IMG/VR virus record: IMGVR_UViG_3300047321_000135
Span: 1 to 59,005 of that record
DNA from: a virus
Direction: 5' to 3' (one strand)
Length of the DNA: 59,005 nt
Shown here: piece after piece, positions 39,094-46,131 of the stretch
Layout: the number at the start of each line of letters is the position of its first letter
Numbering within the stretch: position 1 is the first letter of the stretch
Notes under the pieces: model-generated
Told to the model about the DNA's origin: nothing
Database searches by the model: none
What the model saw: only the letters and a program-made list of their open reading frames with translations
Program-made: the position numbers and the translations under genes

Positions 39094-39834
39094 TTGAACA
39101 CCGTGCTCCGCAATGCTATCGCCGACGCTGGTATGACCGCGGGACGTCTCGCCCGCACCGTCGGAGTTGACGCCAAGACAGTGGAAAGATGGCTCACGGA
39201 TGAGTCCCGCGCCCCTCACCCTGGCACGCGGGAGGATGTAGCGCAGGCACTGGGAGTTGGAGCCGAGATGTTGTGGCCACGGTCCGTGCGGAACGTCATC
39301 AAGACCGGGCCGGACCGAGAGATCATCACGGCCTACCCGTACCGTAACGCGTGCCCAACGTCGGTGTGGGGCGGACTGATTGACGCCTCGTCGACGAGCA
39401 TCACGTTTGCGGGGTACACGAACTACTTCCTGTGGCAGGAGCAGAGCCGCCTAGCCGACCGCTTGAAGGCGAAGGCTGCGGCCAGCTGCTCCGTGCGGTT
39501 CCTCGTCGGGGATCCCGCATCCGACGTCACGCGCCGGCGCGAAGAGATCGAAGGCGTCCCGCTCACCGTCGGCACGCGGATCCGGATCACCCTGGACGCG
39601 CTGCAGCGCATGGGCGACGTTCCGGGCATCGAGGCGCGGTACTCGGACGACCACATCGCCCTCAGTGTCTTCATGTTCGATGACGAGATGCTCGTGACGC
39701 CGCACCTGTCGTCGCTGCTCGGTCATGAATCGCCCATGTTGCACCTACGACGGCTCGGTGACGACGGTCTGTTCGACAGGTTCGCCGGCCATGTGGCTGC
39801 CCTGTGGGAGCACGGGCGTCCCGTCAACGGCTGA
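39094..39834 (+). CDS. HTH regulator with C-terminal DUF5919-like domain
   Basis: 246 aa from TTG 39094, with AGGAGG 4 bases upstream. Residues 10-60 (MTAGRLARTVGVDAKTVERW … GTREDVAQALGV) are an XRE-type helix-turn-helix. From residue 95 on, FAGYTNYFLW, VRFLVGDPASDVT, IEARYSDDHIALSVFMFDDE and MLVTPHLSSLLG resemble the DUF5919 domain found with HTHs in Streptomyces. It lies downstream of the GntR-type gene on the same strand, and both are likely lysogenic genes. It is the best size match for a repressor, but that is inference. Confidence 0.82.
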   Translation: MNTVLRNAIADAGMTAGRLARTVGVDAKTVERWLTDESRAPHPGTREDVAQALGVGAEMLWPRSVRNVIKTGPDREIITAYPYRNACPTSVWGGLIDASSTSITFAGYTNYFLWQEQSRLADRLKAKAAASCSVRFLVGDPASDVTRRREEIEGVPLTVGTRIRITLDALQRMGDVPGIEARYSDDHIALSVFMFDDEMLVTPHLSSLLGHESPMLHLRRLGDDGLFDRFAGHVAALWEHGRPVNG

Positions 39835-39848
39835 CCCCAGAAACGCAA

Positions 39849-39880
39849 AGAGCCCCCGCCGCGGATGCGACGAGGGCTCT
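39849..39880. terminator. Bidirectional terminator
   Basis: AGAGCCC / GGGCTCT arms between the convergent HTH gene and the 39-aa membrane gene. Confidence 0.7.
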
Positions 39881-39891
39881 CAGTATGGCGC

Positions 39892-40011
39892 TTAGCGTGG
39901 GTACCAGCCGAGTGACTGAAACAGCAGTGTCAGCAGGTAGACGATGCCGCCCAGTCCGCTCATCCACAGCCAGTGAGACAGCCACCACGGGGTCTTGTAG
40001 TTGTCGCTCAT
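39892..40011 (-). CDS. 39-aa membrane peptide
   Basis: MSDNYKTPWWLSHWLWMSGL followed by GGIVYLLTLLFQSLGWYP: one strongly hydrophobic helix rich in Trp. ATG 40011 has GGAGGAGACC upstream. Its size and place next to immunity genes would suit superinfection exclusion or a lysis modulator, without direct support. Confidence 0.6.
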   Translation of the reverse strand: MSDNYKTPWWLSHWLWMSGLGGIVYLLTLLFQSLGWYPR

Positions 40012-40295
40012 GTGGTCTCCTCCGTCAATGGCCGGCAGCAACGCTCCGGGTATGTGCACTCGTCCGCCGGGTGCCAGTCTCCGCGGCAGCCGCACGGGCA
40101 ACCACCGATCAGTCCGCGGGCGATCAGGCGACGAGCCTTCGCCATGAAGAGGTTCTCTGGCACGGGGCCGACGGCCTCTTCCAGGTTTGCGTGGACTTCC
40201 CAGCGCGTTCGCCAGCGGGATGAGGAGAGGGCGGGAGCGTCCCGGACAGCTGTCACGAAGACGTCGTCGGGGATGTCCTTACACTGCATGGTCAT
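40008..40295 (-). CDS. Hypothetical Cys-rich protein
   Basis: 95 aa from ATG 40295 (GGGGAG just upstream; a second ATG two codons on is also possible). The C-terminus GGCPCGCRGDWHPADECTYP then ERCCRP is Cys-rich and may bind zinc. It overlaps both neighbours. Confidence 0.65.
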   Translation of the reverse strand: MTMQCKDIPDDVFVTAVRDAPALSSSRWRTRWEVHANLEEAVGPVPENLFMAKARRLIARGLIGGCPCGCRGDWHPADECTYPERCCRPLTEETT

Positions 40296-40701
40296 CGCTC
40301 CCCTGCCGCCGATCCAGCGTCTCCGCAACGTTCTCCAGGCCGGTGCGAACGCCGCGCCACGCCTTCCGCATGCTGGCACGCTCCCACGCGTTGTAGTGGT
40401 CACACAGCCCCAACACGTACGGGCATTCGTCGCTGCACTGCGAGTCGTCAAACTCATCCGGGACAACGGCGTCTTCCGCCTCCTCCGCGGCCCGGAGGAG
40501 CGCGCCGGCCAGCTCCCGGGCCCGCGCGGGAGTGAAGCTGTCCGGGGCGAACTCCCCGGGGACGTCGAAGTACACGGAACCCCGACGCCACTCCTGCAGC
40601 CGTGTCCAGTGCATCATGACCGCGTAGTCGGGAACAGTGAACACGGAGTATCCGTCTACGTCTGCGTGGAGGTTCGTTCCCTCTACGTTGTTGAACTCCA
40701 T
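40279..40701 (-). CDS. Hypothetical protein
   Basis: 140 aa from ATG 40701 (GAGGAGAAGTG upstream). N-terminal beta strands with ADVDGYSVFTVPDY, then helices (ARARELAGALLRAAEEAEDA) and a Cys cluster (SQCSDECPYVLGLCDH). No family recognised. Coupled with the Cys-rich gene downstream. Confidence 0.7.
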   Translation of the reverse strand: MEFNNVEGTNLHADVDGYSVFTVPDYAVMMHWTRLQEWRRGSVYFDVPGEFAPDSFTPARARELAGALLRAAEEAEDAVVPDEFDDSQCSDECPYVLGLCDHYNAWERASMRKAWRGVRTGLENVAETLDRRQGSDDHAV

Positions 40702-40710
40702 CACTTCTCC

Positions 40711-41454
40711 TCACGCGCCAACGGTGCGGCGGCTGTTAGCAAACACTGTAGAACACTCGCGCATGTCGACGAGCGGGCCAGGGAACTTCGTGATCCTCGG
40801 GTTGGGACCGTTGGCTGCGCCCCGAACGGTCACGTCGCTCAGTCCCAACGCGTCCGCAGCTTCGCTATACGTCACGAGAACGGGCTCCTGCGGCTCTTCT
40901 GCGACGGGTGTGGGGTCTTCCTGCTCCAGCTCCGGGAAAGGCTCTCCAGCGTCCGCCTGCGCCCGTCGCTCAAGCTCCTCACGGACCCACTCAGGGGCGC
41001 GAGGCTCGTCGTCGACGGCGTCGTCCGCCGGCGGGTCGATGTGAAGCACGTGAGCGGCGACCAACGGCGGAACGGCGGAGACAACGACGACAACCCACAG
41101 CGTCGGGCCGAAAACAGTAGCGGTGATCACGTGTTCCGTGACCTGCGCAGCCGTTGCCATGAGGAGCGCCAGGAGAGCGCCGATCGTTGCGTTGCGGGAA
41201 CGGCGCTTCGCCTCGTTCTCGTAGCGCGTTCCGACGGCAACGCGAGCCGCCTCCTTCTGCGCCTTCGCAACGCTCGCCCCGATCGCGGCGTAGAGACTCA
41301 TCACGGCCGGCATCAGCCAGGCGAAGCGTGCGTCCCAGCCGGCCATCTGCGCGAGCGCGTACTCACCGGGTGCGGAGAGCGCCAGGGCGGCGTAGAGAAC
41401 GGCGGTCTGGCCGTACTTCCTGGCCAGTCTGACGTGTGCGGGGGTCTTCGGCAT
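40711..41454 (-). CDS. Membrane protein with C-terminal HTH (Spd/DUF2637-like)
   Basis: 247 aa. Four hydrophobic segments at about 17-30, 42-62, 90-108 and 118-138. A long acidic linker follows, then TYSEAADALGLSDVTVRGAA at about 190-210, a MerR-like helix-turn-helix. The combination resembles DUF2637 spread-type membrane proteins of Streptomyces plasmids. It may tether DNA or sense membrane state. Unusual for a phage and probably exchanged with integrative elements. Confidence 0.72.
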   Translation of the reverse strand: MPKTPAHVRLARKYGQTAVLYAALALSAPGEYALAQMAGWDARFAWLMPAVMSLYAAIGASVAKAQKEAARVAVGTRYENEAKRRSRNATIGALLALLMATAAQVTEHVITATVFGPTLWVVVVVSAVPPLVAAHVLHIDPPADDAVDDEPRAPEWVREELERRAQADAGEPFPELEQEDPTPVAEEPQEPVLVTYSEAADALGLSDVTVRGAANGPNPRITKFPGPLVDMRECSTVFANSRRTVGA

Positions 41455-41499
41455 GGCTCCTCATTGGTGTGCACGGGGGTGTCGGTAAGTGGTGCGGGT

Positions 41500-41532
41500 G
41501 GAGCCCCCGCCATCGCAACTGGCAGGGGCTCC
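41500..41532 (-). terminator. Hairpin terminator after the 41540-41722 gene
   Basis: GGAGCCCC / GGGGCTCC arms with a 17-base loop. Confidence 0.7.
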
Positions 41533-41539
41533 ACGGGGG

Positions 41540-41722
41540 CTAGCGGTGGTACGAACACGAGTTGTGGCCGCGGACTTTCATCCGCTTGCACTTGCCCCCG
41601 CTCGCTGTTGGGGCTCCGCACTGCCGGCGCGGGTCGTGACTGGCGCACACCAGACAGCCGGGCTGCACCAGGTTGATGCAGCCGTAGCCGTTTGACGTGA
41701 GGGCCATGCATCGGGCACTCAC
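41540..41722 (-). CDS. Small double zinc-motif protein (DUF5763-like)
   Basis: 60 aa from GTG 41722, overlapping the previous stop as GTGA. Two copies of the pattern C-x(4-5)-G-x-x-C … C-x-x-H: CMALTSNGYGC … CLVCASH and CGAPTASGGKCKRM … CSYH. I know this pattern from DUF5763-type proteins that probably bind zinc. The upstream start is needed to keep the first Cys. Confidence 0.7.
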   Translation of the reverse strand: MSARCMALTSNGYGCINLVQPGCLVCASHDPRRQCGAPTASGGKCKRMKVRGHNSCSYHR

Positions 41723-42129
41723 AGCGCACCGCATGTCCGGCAGAAGGTGTACAGGTGGCCGTACTCGCCGCTCTCGATCTCACTCCGGGTCCGTCGAACA
41801 CGCCTGTCGGTCTCGCTGACGGGACGGTCGTAGGCCCGGTAACGACGGCTGCACAGGGCACGCCCGTCAGGGCCGAAGCGGTGCTCAACCTTCCCGGTCG
41901 CGGTGGACGCCCAGTCCTCGGGCTCGGAGACGGTCTCCGGCGCGTCGACCTGGACCAGGCGGACCTTGCGTCCGTCCTTGTACTCGATGGCGTAGTCCGT
42001 GCGGGAGATGGAGGACATTGTCCGGACGTCGCGCCTGCCGGCCATCATCGCGTGGTTGATCTCCGCCAGGCCATCCTTGACGCTGATCTGGGTGGCGGTG
42101 CCGTTCTCGGTGCGGCTGTAGATCTTCAT
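41719..42129 (-). CDS. Hypothetical protein
   Basis: 136 aa from ATG 42129 (GGGAGGAGAGC upstream). First gene after a type B promoter. N-terminal MKIYSRTENGTATQISVKDG looks beta; the C-terminus has YTFCRTCGAL with a CxxC. Could be a small regulatory protein expressed on derepression. Confidence 0.75.
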   Translation of the reverse strand: MKIYSRTENGTATQISVKDGLAEINHAMMAGRRDVRTMSSISRTDYAIEYKDGRKVRLVQVDAPETVSEPEDWASTATGKVEHRFGPDGRALCSRRYRAYDRPVSETDRRVRRTRSEIESGEYGHLYTFCRTCGAL

Positions 42130-42159
42130 GATGCTCTCCTCCCGCCTGACCCTTTGTGA

Positions 42160-42216
42160 GTCCCTGGCGTGGCTCAACTATGACACACTTGAGTCGGCCG
42201 ACACAAGTCCTACCGA
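42160..42216 (-). promoter_or_regulatory. Type B promoter/operator B2 for the 41719-42129 gene
   Basis: TTGTGT, 18-bp spacer, CATAGT on the minus strand. The palindrome ACTTGAGTCGGCCGACACAA (42187-42206, continuing GT) covers the -35 and spacer. Confidence 0.75.
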
Positions 42217-42402
42217 TGAACTTCCGTAAGTCGACTCACGGAGCATCGCCACGAGCGCTCCCCCAGGCAGCTCCACCACCCATCCGCCGCGGACTCTCGT
42301 CCGCCCGTAGCCGGCGCTCACAGCCTGGCGGAGGAAGTGGCGGTGCGCCACGTCGTCGACGATGCCCGTCGCGCCGTTCTCCAGCGTCAGGCGGTAGCGC
42401 AT
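42178..42402 (-). CDS. Hypothetical protein whose 3' end reads through both operators
   Basis: 74 aa from ATG 42402 (AAGGAGCGGGG upstream). MRYRLTLENGATGIVDDVAH, then beta strands. The last 21 residues (LRESTYGSS, VGLVSADSS) are encoded by operator A4, operator B2 and the spacer, and the stop TAG lies in the CATAGT box. The upstream 50 residues look like a real protein; the tail is either tolerated or functional. Confidence 0.6.
   Translation of the reverse strand: MRYRLTLENGATGIVDDVAHRHFLRQAVSAGYGRTRVRGGWVVELPGGALVAMLRESTYGSSSVGLVSADSSVS
42223..42242. promoter_or_regulatory. Type A palindromic operator A4
   Basis: TCCGTAAGTCGACTCACGGA, a perfect 20-bp palindrome apart from the central asymmetry, 15 bp upstream of type B site B2. 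Confidence 0.82.
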
Positions 42403-42992
42403 CCCCGCTCCTTCGCCCTCGTCACGACGACCTTTCGGTCCGCGGGGATGACGGCGTCTCCTCCGCCCACGAAGCTGATGTGGACGTGCCGGCGGAGCGC
42501 CGTGGGCCAGGTGCTGTGTGCAGCCGTCCGCTCGTGGCTGTGGAGGGTGAAGACGTCGCCGGCTCGGATGTCGCGGGCGGTGATGGTGATGGTGACGTGG
42601 GCGGGGTCGATGGACACGGTGGCCTCCTTCACGAGTGCCTTGCGGTTGATCGCGACGACTACGGGTCGCTCTTCGACGACGACCGGAGCGGCCTCCGCGC
42701 GCTGCTCGACGCACCAGTGGTGGCCGCACTCCCCACCGATCTCCATCGGGTGACCCTCGTCGCACAGCTCGAAAGTGCCCGGGGCGAACCACTCGGCTCC
42801 GAAGCGACCGCTGGAGGGGCCCTCCACATCAGTGAAGTCAATGGTGTTGCGCAGCCACTTCAGCGCGTCCTCTTCGGTGCCCAGGTGCTTACCCATGTCG
42901 GCGCCGTTCAGGGTCACGCGGGTGTAGCCGAAGTCAGCGCCACGAGCCTTGACGACCTTCAGCTTGCGGCCCTTGTAGGTCTCGGTCTTCAT
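42387..42992 (-). CDS. Hypothetical protein
   Basis: 201 aa (MKTETYKGRKLKVVKARGAD). N-terminal strands with DFGYTRVTLNGADMGK, a middle section CDEGHPMEIGGECGHHWC rich in Cys/His, and a C-terminal beta domain (ATVSIDPAHVTITITARDIR). First gene after type B promoter B3. No family recognised. Confidence 0.75.
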   Translation of the reverse strand: MKTETYKGRKLKVVKARGADFGYTRVTLNGADMGKHLGTEEDALKWLRNTIDFTDVEGPSSGRFGAEWFAPGTFELCDEGHPMEIGGECGHHWCVEQRAEAAPVVVEERPVVVAINRKALVKEATVSIDPAHVTITITARDIRAGDVFTLHSHERTAAHSTWPTALRRHVHISFVGGGDAVIPADRKVVVTRAKERGCATA

Positions 42993-43019
42993 GGTCTCTC
43001 CTTCGTCAGTCCCTTGCGA

Positions 43020-43060
43020 TGTCTCGATGATGGCACACTTGAGTCGGCCGACACAAGTCC
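43020..43060 (-). promoter_or_regulatory. Type B promoter/operator B3 for the 42387-42992 gene
   Basis: TTGTGT, 18-bp spacer, CATCAT. Palindrome ACTTGAGTCGGCCGACACAA at 43037-43056. Confidence 0.75.
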
Positions 43061-43072
43061 CTTCGGCGAACT

Positions 43073-43092
43073 TCCGTAAGTCGACTCACGCA
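43073..43092. promoter_or_regulatory. Type A palindromic operator A5
   Basis: TCCGTAAGTCGACTCACGCA, directly after the stop of the sortase-like gene (43094). Confidence 0.78.
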
Positions 43093-43093
43093 C

Positions 43094-43921
43094 CTACACC
43101 CGACGCAGCAACGAGAACCCTGTCCCGTTCCCCACGCAGGTCTGCAGGACGAGCGCCGGCGAGCCAGGGAACGCGGGGATCGACCCGCCCTGACGACCAA
43201 TCCGCAGGTGGCCGTAGACCTCGTAGGTCCCCGCGAGCGGACCGGAGATGACGCGTACCTCCTGGCCGACAGGGACGCGGGAGAGCCACTGGTACCCCAT
43301 GTAGTTGTGACCGGCCAAGATGTTCCTGGCGTACATCGTCAGGGCTCCCGCGTCGATGCACTCCTGAGCGTGGCCAGTGCAGTCACGGTAGAAAGAGATC
43401 CGGATGTCGGCCGGCGGGGTCGCGATCGGGTGGCGCTTCGTCGGTGTCGTCGACGGGGTGGCGATGTGCTCCGCCGTCAGTGCCTTACGCTCCCCGTGTC
43501 GGCTCGTGTGCGTCGACGTGCGCGGCTTCGGGGTCGGGTAGTACGGCTCGATGCCCTCCGACGTACGGGAGAAGTACGGGGCCGGCGCCATGTCCTCCCC
43601 CGCGCTGTGGGGCTGCGCGAGAGCGGCCGCCAGGGCGAGCGCGGTTGTGACGCCAGCGGTGACAGCTGCCGCGCGGAGCGGGGTGCGAGAGGGACGGCCA
43701 GTGTGGGCGAGACGCTCCAGCGGGCCTCCCCCGAACTCCCGCGCGAAGCGGAAGCCGTCCAGGATGGTCAGCTCTGACAGCCGACGCTCCGCCTCATCCC
43801 CCGTCAGCCGCTCCACGCTGATGACTCTCTTCTCCGGCGTGAATTGGTAGGTCTCGAACTGCGTTACCTCGTCGTCGTGAGTGACCCGGACGCGGGTGCC
43901 GTCGCTCAGCTTGTAGATCAT
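43094..43921 (-). CDS. Membrane-anchored sortase-like protein
   Basis: 275 aa from ATG 43921. The first 60 residues are cytoplasmic-looking (IYKLSDGTRVRVTHDDEVTQ). One hydrophobic helix at about 84-102 (AAAVTAGVTTALALAAALAQ) and a Pro/Thr-rich linker follow. The C-terminal domain has LAGHNYMGYQWLSRVPVGQE, ISGPLAGTYEVYGHLR and ALVLQTCVGN … LLRRV. That gives the His, the LxTC Cys and the distal Arg of a sortase in the correct order. Sortases attach proteins to the cell wall. A phage-coded one could alter the surface of the lysogen. Confidence 0.72.
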   Translation of the reverse strand: MIYKLSDGTRVRVTHDDEVTQFETYQFTPEKRVISVERLTGDEAERRLSELTILDGFRFAREFGGGPLERLAHTGRPSRTPLRAAAVTAGVTTALALAAALAQPHSAGEDMAPAPYFSRTSEGIEPYYPTPKPRTSTHTSRHGERKALTAEHIATPSTTPTKRHPIATPPADIRISFYRDCTGHAQECIDAGALTMYARNILAGHNYMGYQWLSRVPVGQEVRVISGPLAGTYEVYGHLRIGRQGGSIPAFPGSPALVLQTCVGNGTGFSLLRRV

Positions 43922-43923
43922 CG

Positions 43924-44076
43924 TCACTTCTCCTCTTCCCTCGTCGGCGTCGGTCCGCCGGCCTTGCGCATGTCCGTGTGGAGCTGGCTGACGGCCGCCT
44001 TGCGGCTCGTCGTGGCCGTTGCGTGGAAACGGTCGAACGCTGCCTGTACGGCGGCGTCGCGGGATGAGTGGGTCAT
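43924..44076 (-). CDS. 50-aa helical peptide
   Basis: MTHSSRDAAVQAAFDRFHAT with following TTSRKAAVSQLHTDMRKAGG. ATG 44076 has GGAGGAAGC upstream; the stop lies 3 bases before the next start. A single amphipathic helix pair. No family. Confidence 0.6.
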   Translation of the reverse strand: MTHSSRDAAVQAAFDRFHATATTSRKAAVSQLHTDMRKAGGPTPTREEEK

Positions 44077-44288
44077 GCTGCTTCCTCCCCCGTCCGGGAG
44101 AGCGCCTCTTCGAAGAAGATCGCTATCCGCTCGCCGTGGATGAGGTACTCCGCCACACGGTCGGTACCGATGTGCGGGTAGGTCTCCACCATCCTGCTCG
44201 CCCGGGCGCGGGCCACATCGACGGGGATCTCCGGGAACGCATCCACAAGTTTGGCTGCTGCCCGTCGGATCTTCAGGGACTTCAACAT
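44073..44288 (-). CDS. Hypothetical small helical protein
   Basis: 71 aa from ATG 44288 (GGAGGAACG upstream). MLKSLKIRRAAAKLVDAFPE start, helical throughout. Overlaps the following 50-aa gene by four bases. Confidence 0.65.
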   Translation of the reverse strand: MLKSLKIRRAAAKLVDAFPEIPVDVARARASRMVETYPHIGTDRVAEYLIHGERIAIFFEEALSRTGEEAA

Positions 44289-44308
44289 CGTTCCTCCTCC
44301 TTCGTTGC

Positions 44309-44521
44309 TCATAGCCGGATCACGTCGACGTAGTTGCCGCGCAGGTAAGTCATGATCAGCGGGTGGCCGTTGGGCCAGTCCCGTAAGTGCGTCTGCACTC
44401 GCATGACACTCGTGGAGGTCACCCACACGTCGACCACACGCGCGAGCGGGACACGGTGTCCGTCCAGGAAGCCGACGAGCCAGTCTCCGGGGCGGATGTC
44501 GGGGAAGCTGGGGATGTCCAT
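44309..44521 (-). CDS. Hypothetical beta-rich protein
   Basis: 70 aa (MDIPSFPDIRPGDWLVGFLD). Strands LARVVDVWVTSTSVMRVQTH suggest a small SH3-like barrel. Preceded by AAGGAGGC. Unknown function. Confidence 0.68.
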   Translation of the reverse strand: MDIPSFPDIRPGDWLVGFLDGHRVPLARVVDVWVTSTSVMRVQTHLRDWPNGHPLIMTYLRGNYVDVIRL

Positions 44522-44541
44522 GCCGCCTCCTTGCGGTCCGG

Positions 44542-44709
44542 CTAGACGCCGCTACGGGCCCACAGGCCCACGGCCAGGATAAGTACGAGCGGCACGCCGA
44601 ACGAGACAGCTGCCGCGCCCCACGTTCCGAACCCCACGACGATCGCGAGAATCGGGAACGGCAGCCAGATGGCGGCGTATGCCGTGTAGTCGACCAGTGG
44701 ACGCTTCAT
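44542..44709 (-). CDS. 55-aa membrane protein
   Basis: MKRPLVDYTAYAAIWLPFPI, then a second hydrophobic segment (AAVSFGVPLVLILAVGLWAR): two membrane helices. ATG 44709 has AGGAGGAACG upstream. Related in style to the 57-aa protein at 44821-44994 (shared G-x-W/S, FG-x-P-x-L). Confidence 0.68.
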   Translation of the reverse strand: MKRPLVDYTAYAAIWLPFPILAIVVGFGTWGAAAVSFGVPLVLILAVGLWARSGV

Positions 44710-44736
44710 CGTTCCTCCTACGGCTTGATCTTCGAG

Positions 44737-44813
44737 TGCCCCGCCGCGGATTCGAACCGCGCGCCCGCCGGCACTGGGGGTGTCGGGTTGATCGGGCGAT
44801 GCCTAGACGGGGC
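44737..44813 (-). tRNA. Isolated tRNA-like element in the early region
   Basis: Acceptor GCCCCGT/GCGGGGC (six pairs and one GU), T arm CGCGG-TTCGAAT-CCGCG and discriminator A, 77 bases in all, exactly tRNA size. The D and anticodon arms do not fold normally and no U33-anticodon is present. It fills the only gap between two membrane-protein genes. Confidence 0.5.
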
Positions 44814-44820
44814 GGACGGG

Positions 44821-44994
44821 TCAGTGGGTTCGCCGAAGCACGATCAGGAACACCGTCAGCCACAGCGCAACCGGTGCGCCGAACGTGACCGCCGCATCGG
44901 CGTTGCTGTCGACACCGACAGTCAAGCCCAAAGCCGCAAACGGGACGAACCAGGTTGCCATCAGGCCCACCATCGTCTTCTCGGTCGTGTCCAT
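44821..44994 (-). CDS. 57-aa membrane protein
   Basis: MDTTEKTMVGLMATWFVPFA then TVGVDSNADAAVTFGAPVAL: two hydrophobic helices. ATG 44994 follows AGGAGGAGAAAG. Similar in layout to 44542-44709, suggesting a duplicated pair separated by the tRNA-like element. Confidence 0.68.
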   Translation of the reverse strand: MDTTEKTMVGLMATWFVPFAALGLTVGVDSNADAAVTFGAPVALWLTVFLIVLRRTH

Positions 44995-45074
44995 ATATCT
45001 TTCTCCTCCTACGGCCTGCCTCATCAGCGCGGGTAGGCCAGTCCCCGCGGACGCCCCGGAGGGCGTTTCGGCTA

Positions 45075-45344
45075 TCAGCAAGTGTGCTTGCCGTCGTGCC
45101 CAGTGGGGCTCACGCAGTAGATGTAGGCGACCACTCCGCTGCTGAGGGCGACGTCCTGCGGGCCACACTCGGCAGGCTTCCAGGCCGCTTCGGTGCCGTG
45201 CCATCCGACGGGAGTTCCGACGATCCACACGGCTCCGTCGGTCATGGTCAGGGAGCGGACACCGCGCGCGGTGCGGGCGTTGGAGCTGTCGGCGTCGATT
45301 ACCTGGAACTTCAGACCCGACTCGTGAGCGACGGTGGTCTTCAT
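45075..45344 (-). CDS. Hypothetical protein
   Basis: 89 aa from ATG 45344 (AGGAGGAGC upstream). Beta-rich, with four Trp/Tyr and three Cys (ECGPQDVAL, YIYCVSPTGHDGKHTC). First gene after type B promoter B4. No family recognised. Confidence 0.72.
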   Translation of the reverse strand: MKTTVAHESGLKFQVIDADSSNARTARGVRSLTMTDGAVWIVGTPVGWHGTEAAWKPAECGPQDVALSSGVVAYIYCVSPTGHDGKHTC

Positions 45345-45383
45345 AGCTCCTCCTCCTGCCGGACTTTCCGTAAGTCCTTGGCG

Positions 45384-45425
45384 TGGCTCCATAGTTGCAT
45401 ACTTGAGCCGACCGACACAAGTCCC
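45384..45425 (-). promoter_or_regulatory. Type B promoter/operator B4 for the 45075-45344 gene
   Basis: TTGTGT, 18-bp spacer, AACTAT. Palindrome-like ACTTGAGCCGACCGACACAA at 45401-45420, one arm degenerate. Confidence 0.65.
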
Positions 45426-45447
45426 TTCCGTGAGTCGACTCACGGAA
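45426..45447. promoter_or_regulatory. Type A palindromic operator A6 (perfect)
   Basis: TCCGTGAGTCGACTCACGGA plus one further pair on each side, a perfect 22-bp palindrome. Confidence 0.85.
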
Positions 45448-45451
45448 CGAC

Positions 45452-45475
45452 GAAGGCCCGGAGCCGAAGCCCCGG
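45452..45475 (-). terminator. Hairpin after the TerD gene
   Basis: GGCCCGG / CCGGGCC arms with a 10-base loop; TTCGTCG follows on the minus strand. Confidence 0.65.
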
Positions 45476-45485
45476 GCCCTGTGCA

Positions 45486-46082
45486 TCACATGCCGATCGC
45501 GAACCGGAGAAGACTGGTCTGGTCACCCTGGCGTACGGTGCCGCGGGTGTTGACGACCTCCAGCTTCCAGGTGTCGCCGGCCCGGTACGCCTTCGCCACG
45601 GCGCACGCGTTGCCGCTTCCCAGGAGGGACGGCCAGATGTCGGCCATGATGCCCGGAGTGCCGTCGCTGCTGTCGTAGACCTTGAAGCTGACGTTCATGG
45701 CCTTCTCGAACGAACTGCCCTTCTTGAAGGCGGCGCAGACGAACAGGATGGCGTCAACGTTGCCGGGGACCTTCGTGAAGTCGACGGTGATCGTCTCGTC
45801 GTCGCCCTCCCCGCGCCCGGTCTGGTTGTCCCCGCTGTGCACCACGGAGCCGTTCTGAACGGGGTCCAGAGAGTCCAGGCCGGCCAGGCGGACGGGCTCA
45901 CCGCCCTGCATCAGGATGGCGATGGCGTCCAGGTCGGTCCCCCGCTGACGCTTGGCCCACCCCATGACGCCGCCAGCTCCGCCGGCCGACGCATCCCATG
46001 AGGCGCCGATAGCCAGCTTGGTGACGCCGGGAAGGTCGGCGGCGCCCATGTCCTTGGTGAGTGTGACGGTTGCAGTGGTCAT
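45486..46082 (-). CDS. terD: TerD-family protein
   Basis: 198 aa. VTKLAIGASWDASAGG, DLDAIAILMQ and VVHSGDNQTGRGEGDDETIT form the TerD core with its two calcium-binding sites. TerD proteins belong to stress and tellurite-resistance modules and are linked to membrane stress responses and phage inhibition. The single gene lies between a terminator and operator A7. No other ter genes accompany it, so it is probably a host-modulating moron. Confidence 0.9.
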   Translation of the reverse strand: MTTATVTLTKDMGAADLPGVTKLAIGASWDASAGGAGGVMGWAKRQRGTDLDAIAILMQGGEPVRLAGLDSLDPVQNGSVVHSGDNQTGRGEGDDETITVDFTKVPGNVDAILFVCAAFKKGSSFEKAMNVSFKVYDSSDGTPGIMADIWPSLLGSGNACAVAKAYRAGDTWKLEVVNTRGTVRQGDQTSLLRFAIGM

Positions 46083-46109
46083 GCTCTCTCCTCAGTGAGT
46101 GATACGTGG

Positions 46110-46129
46110 TCCGTGAGTCGACTTGCGGA
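46110..46129. promoter_or_regulatory. Type A palindromic operator A7
   Basis: TCCGTGAGTCGACTTGCGGA, 2 bp after the stop of the 46132-46458 gene. Confidence 0.8.
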
Positions 46130-46131
46130 GG

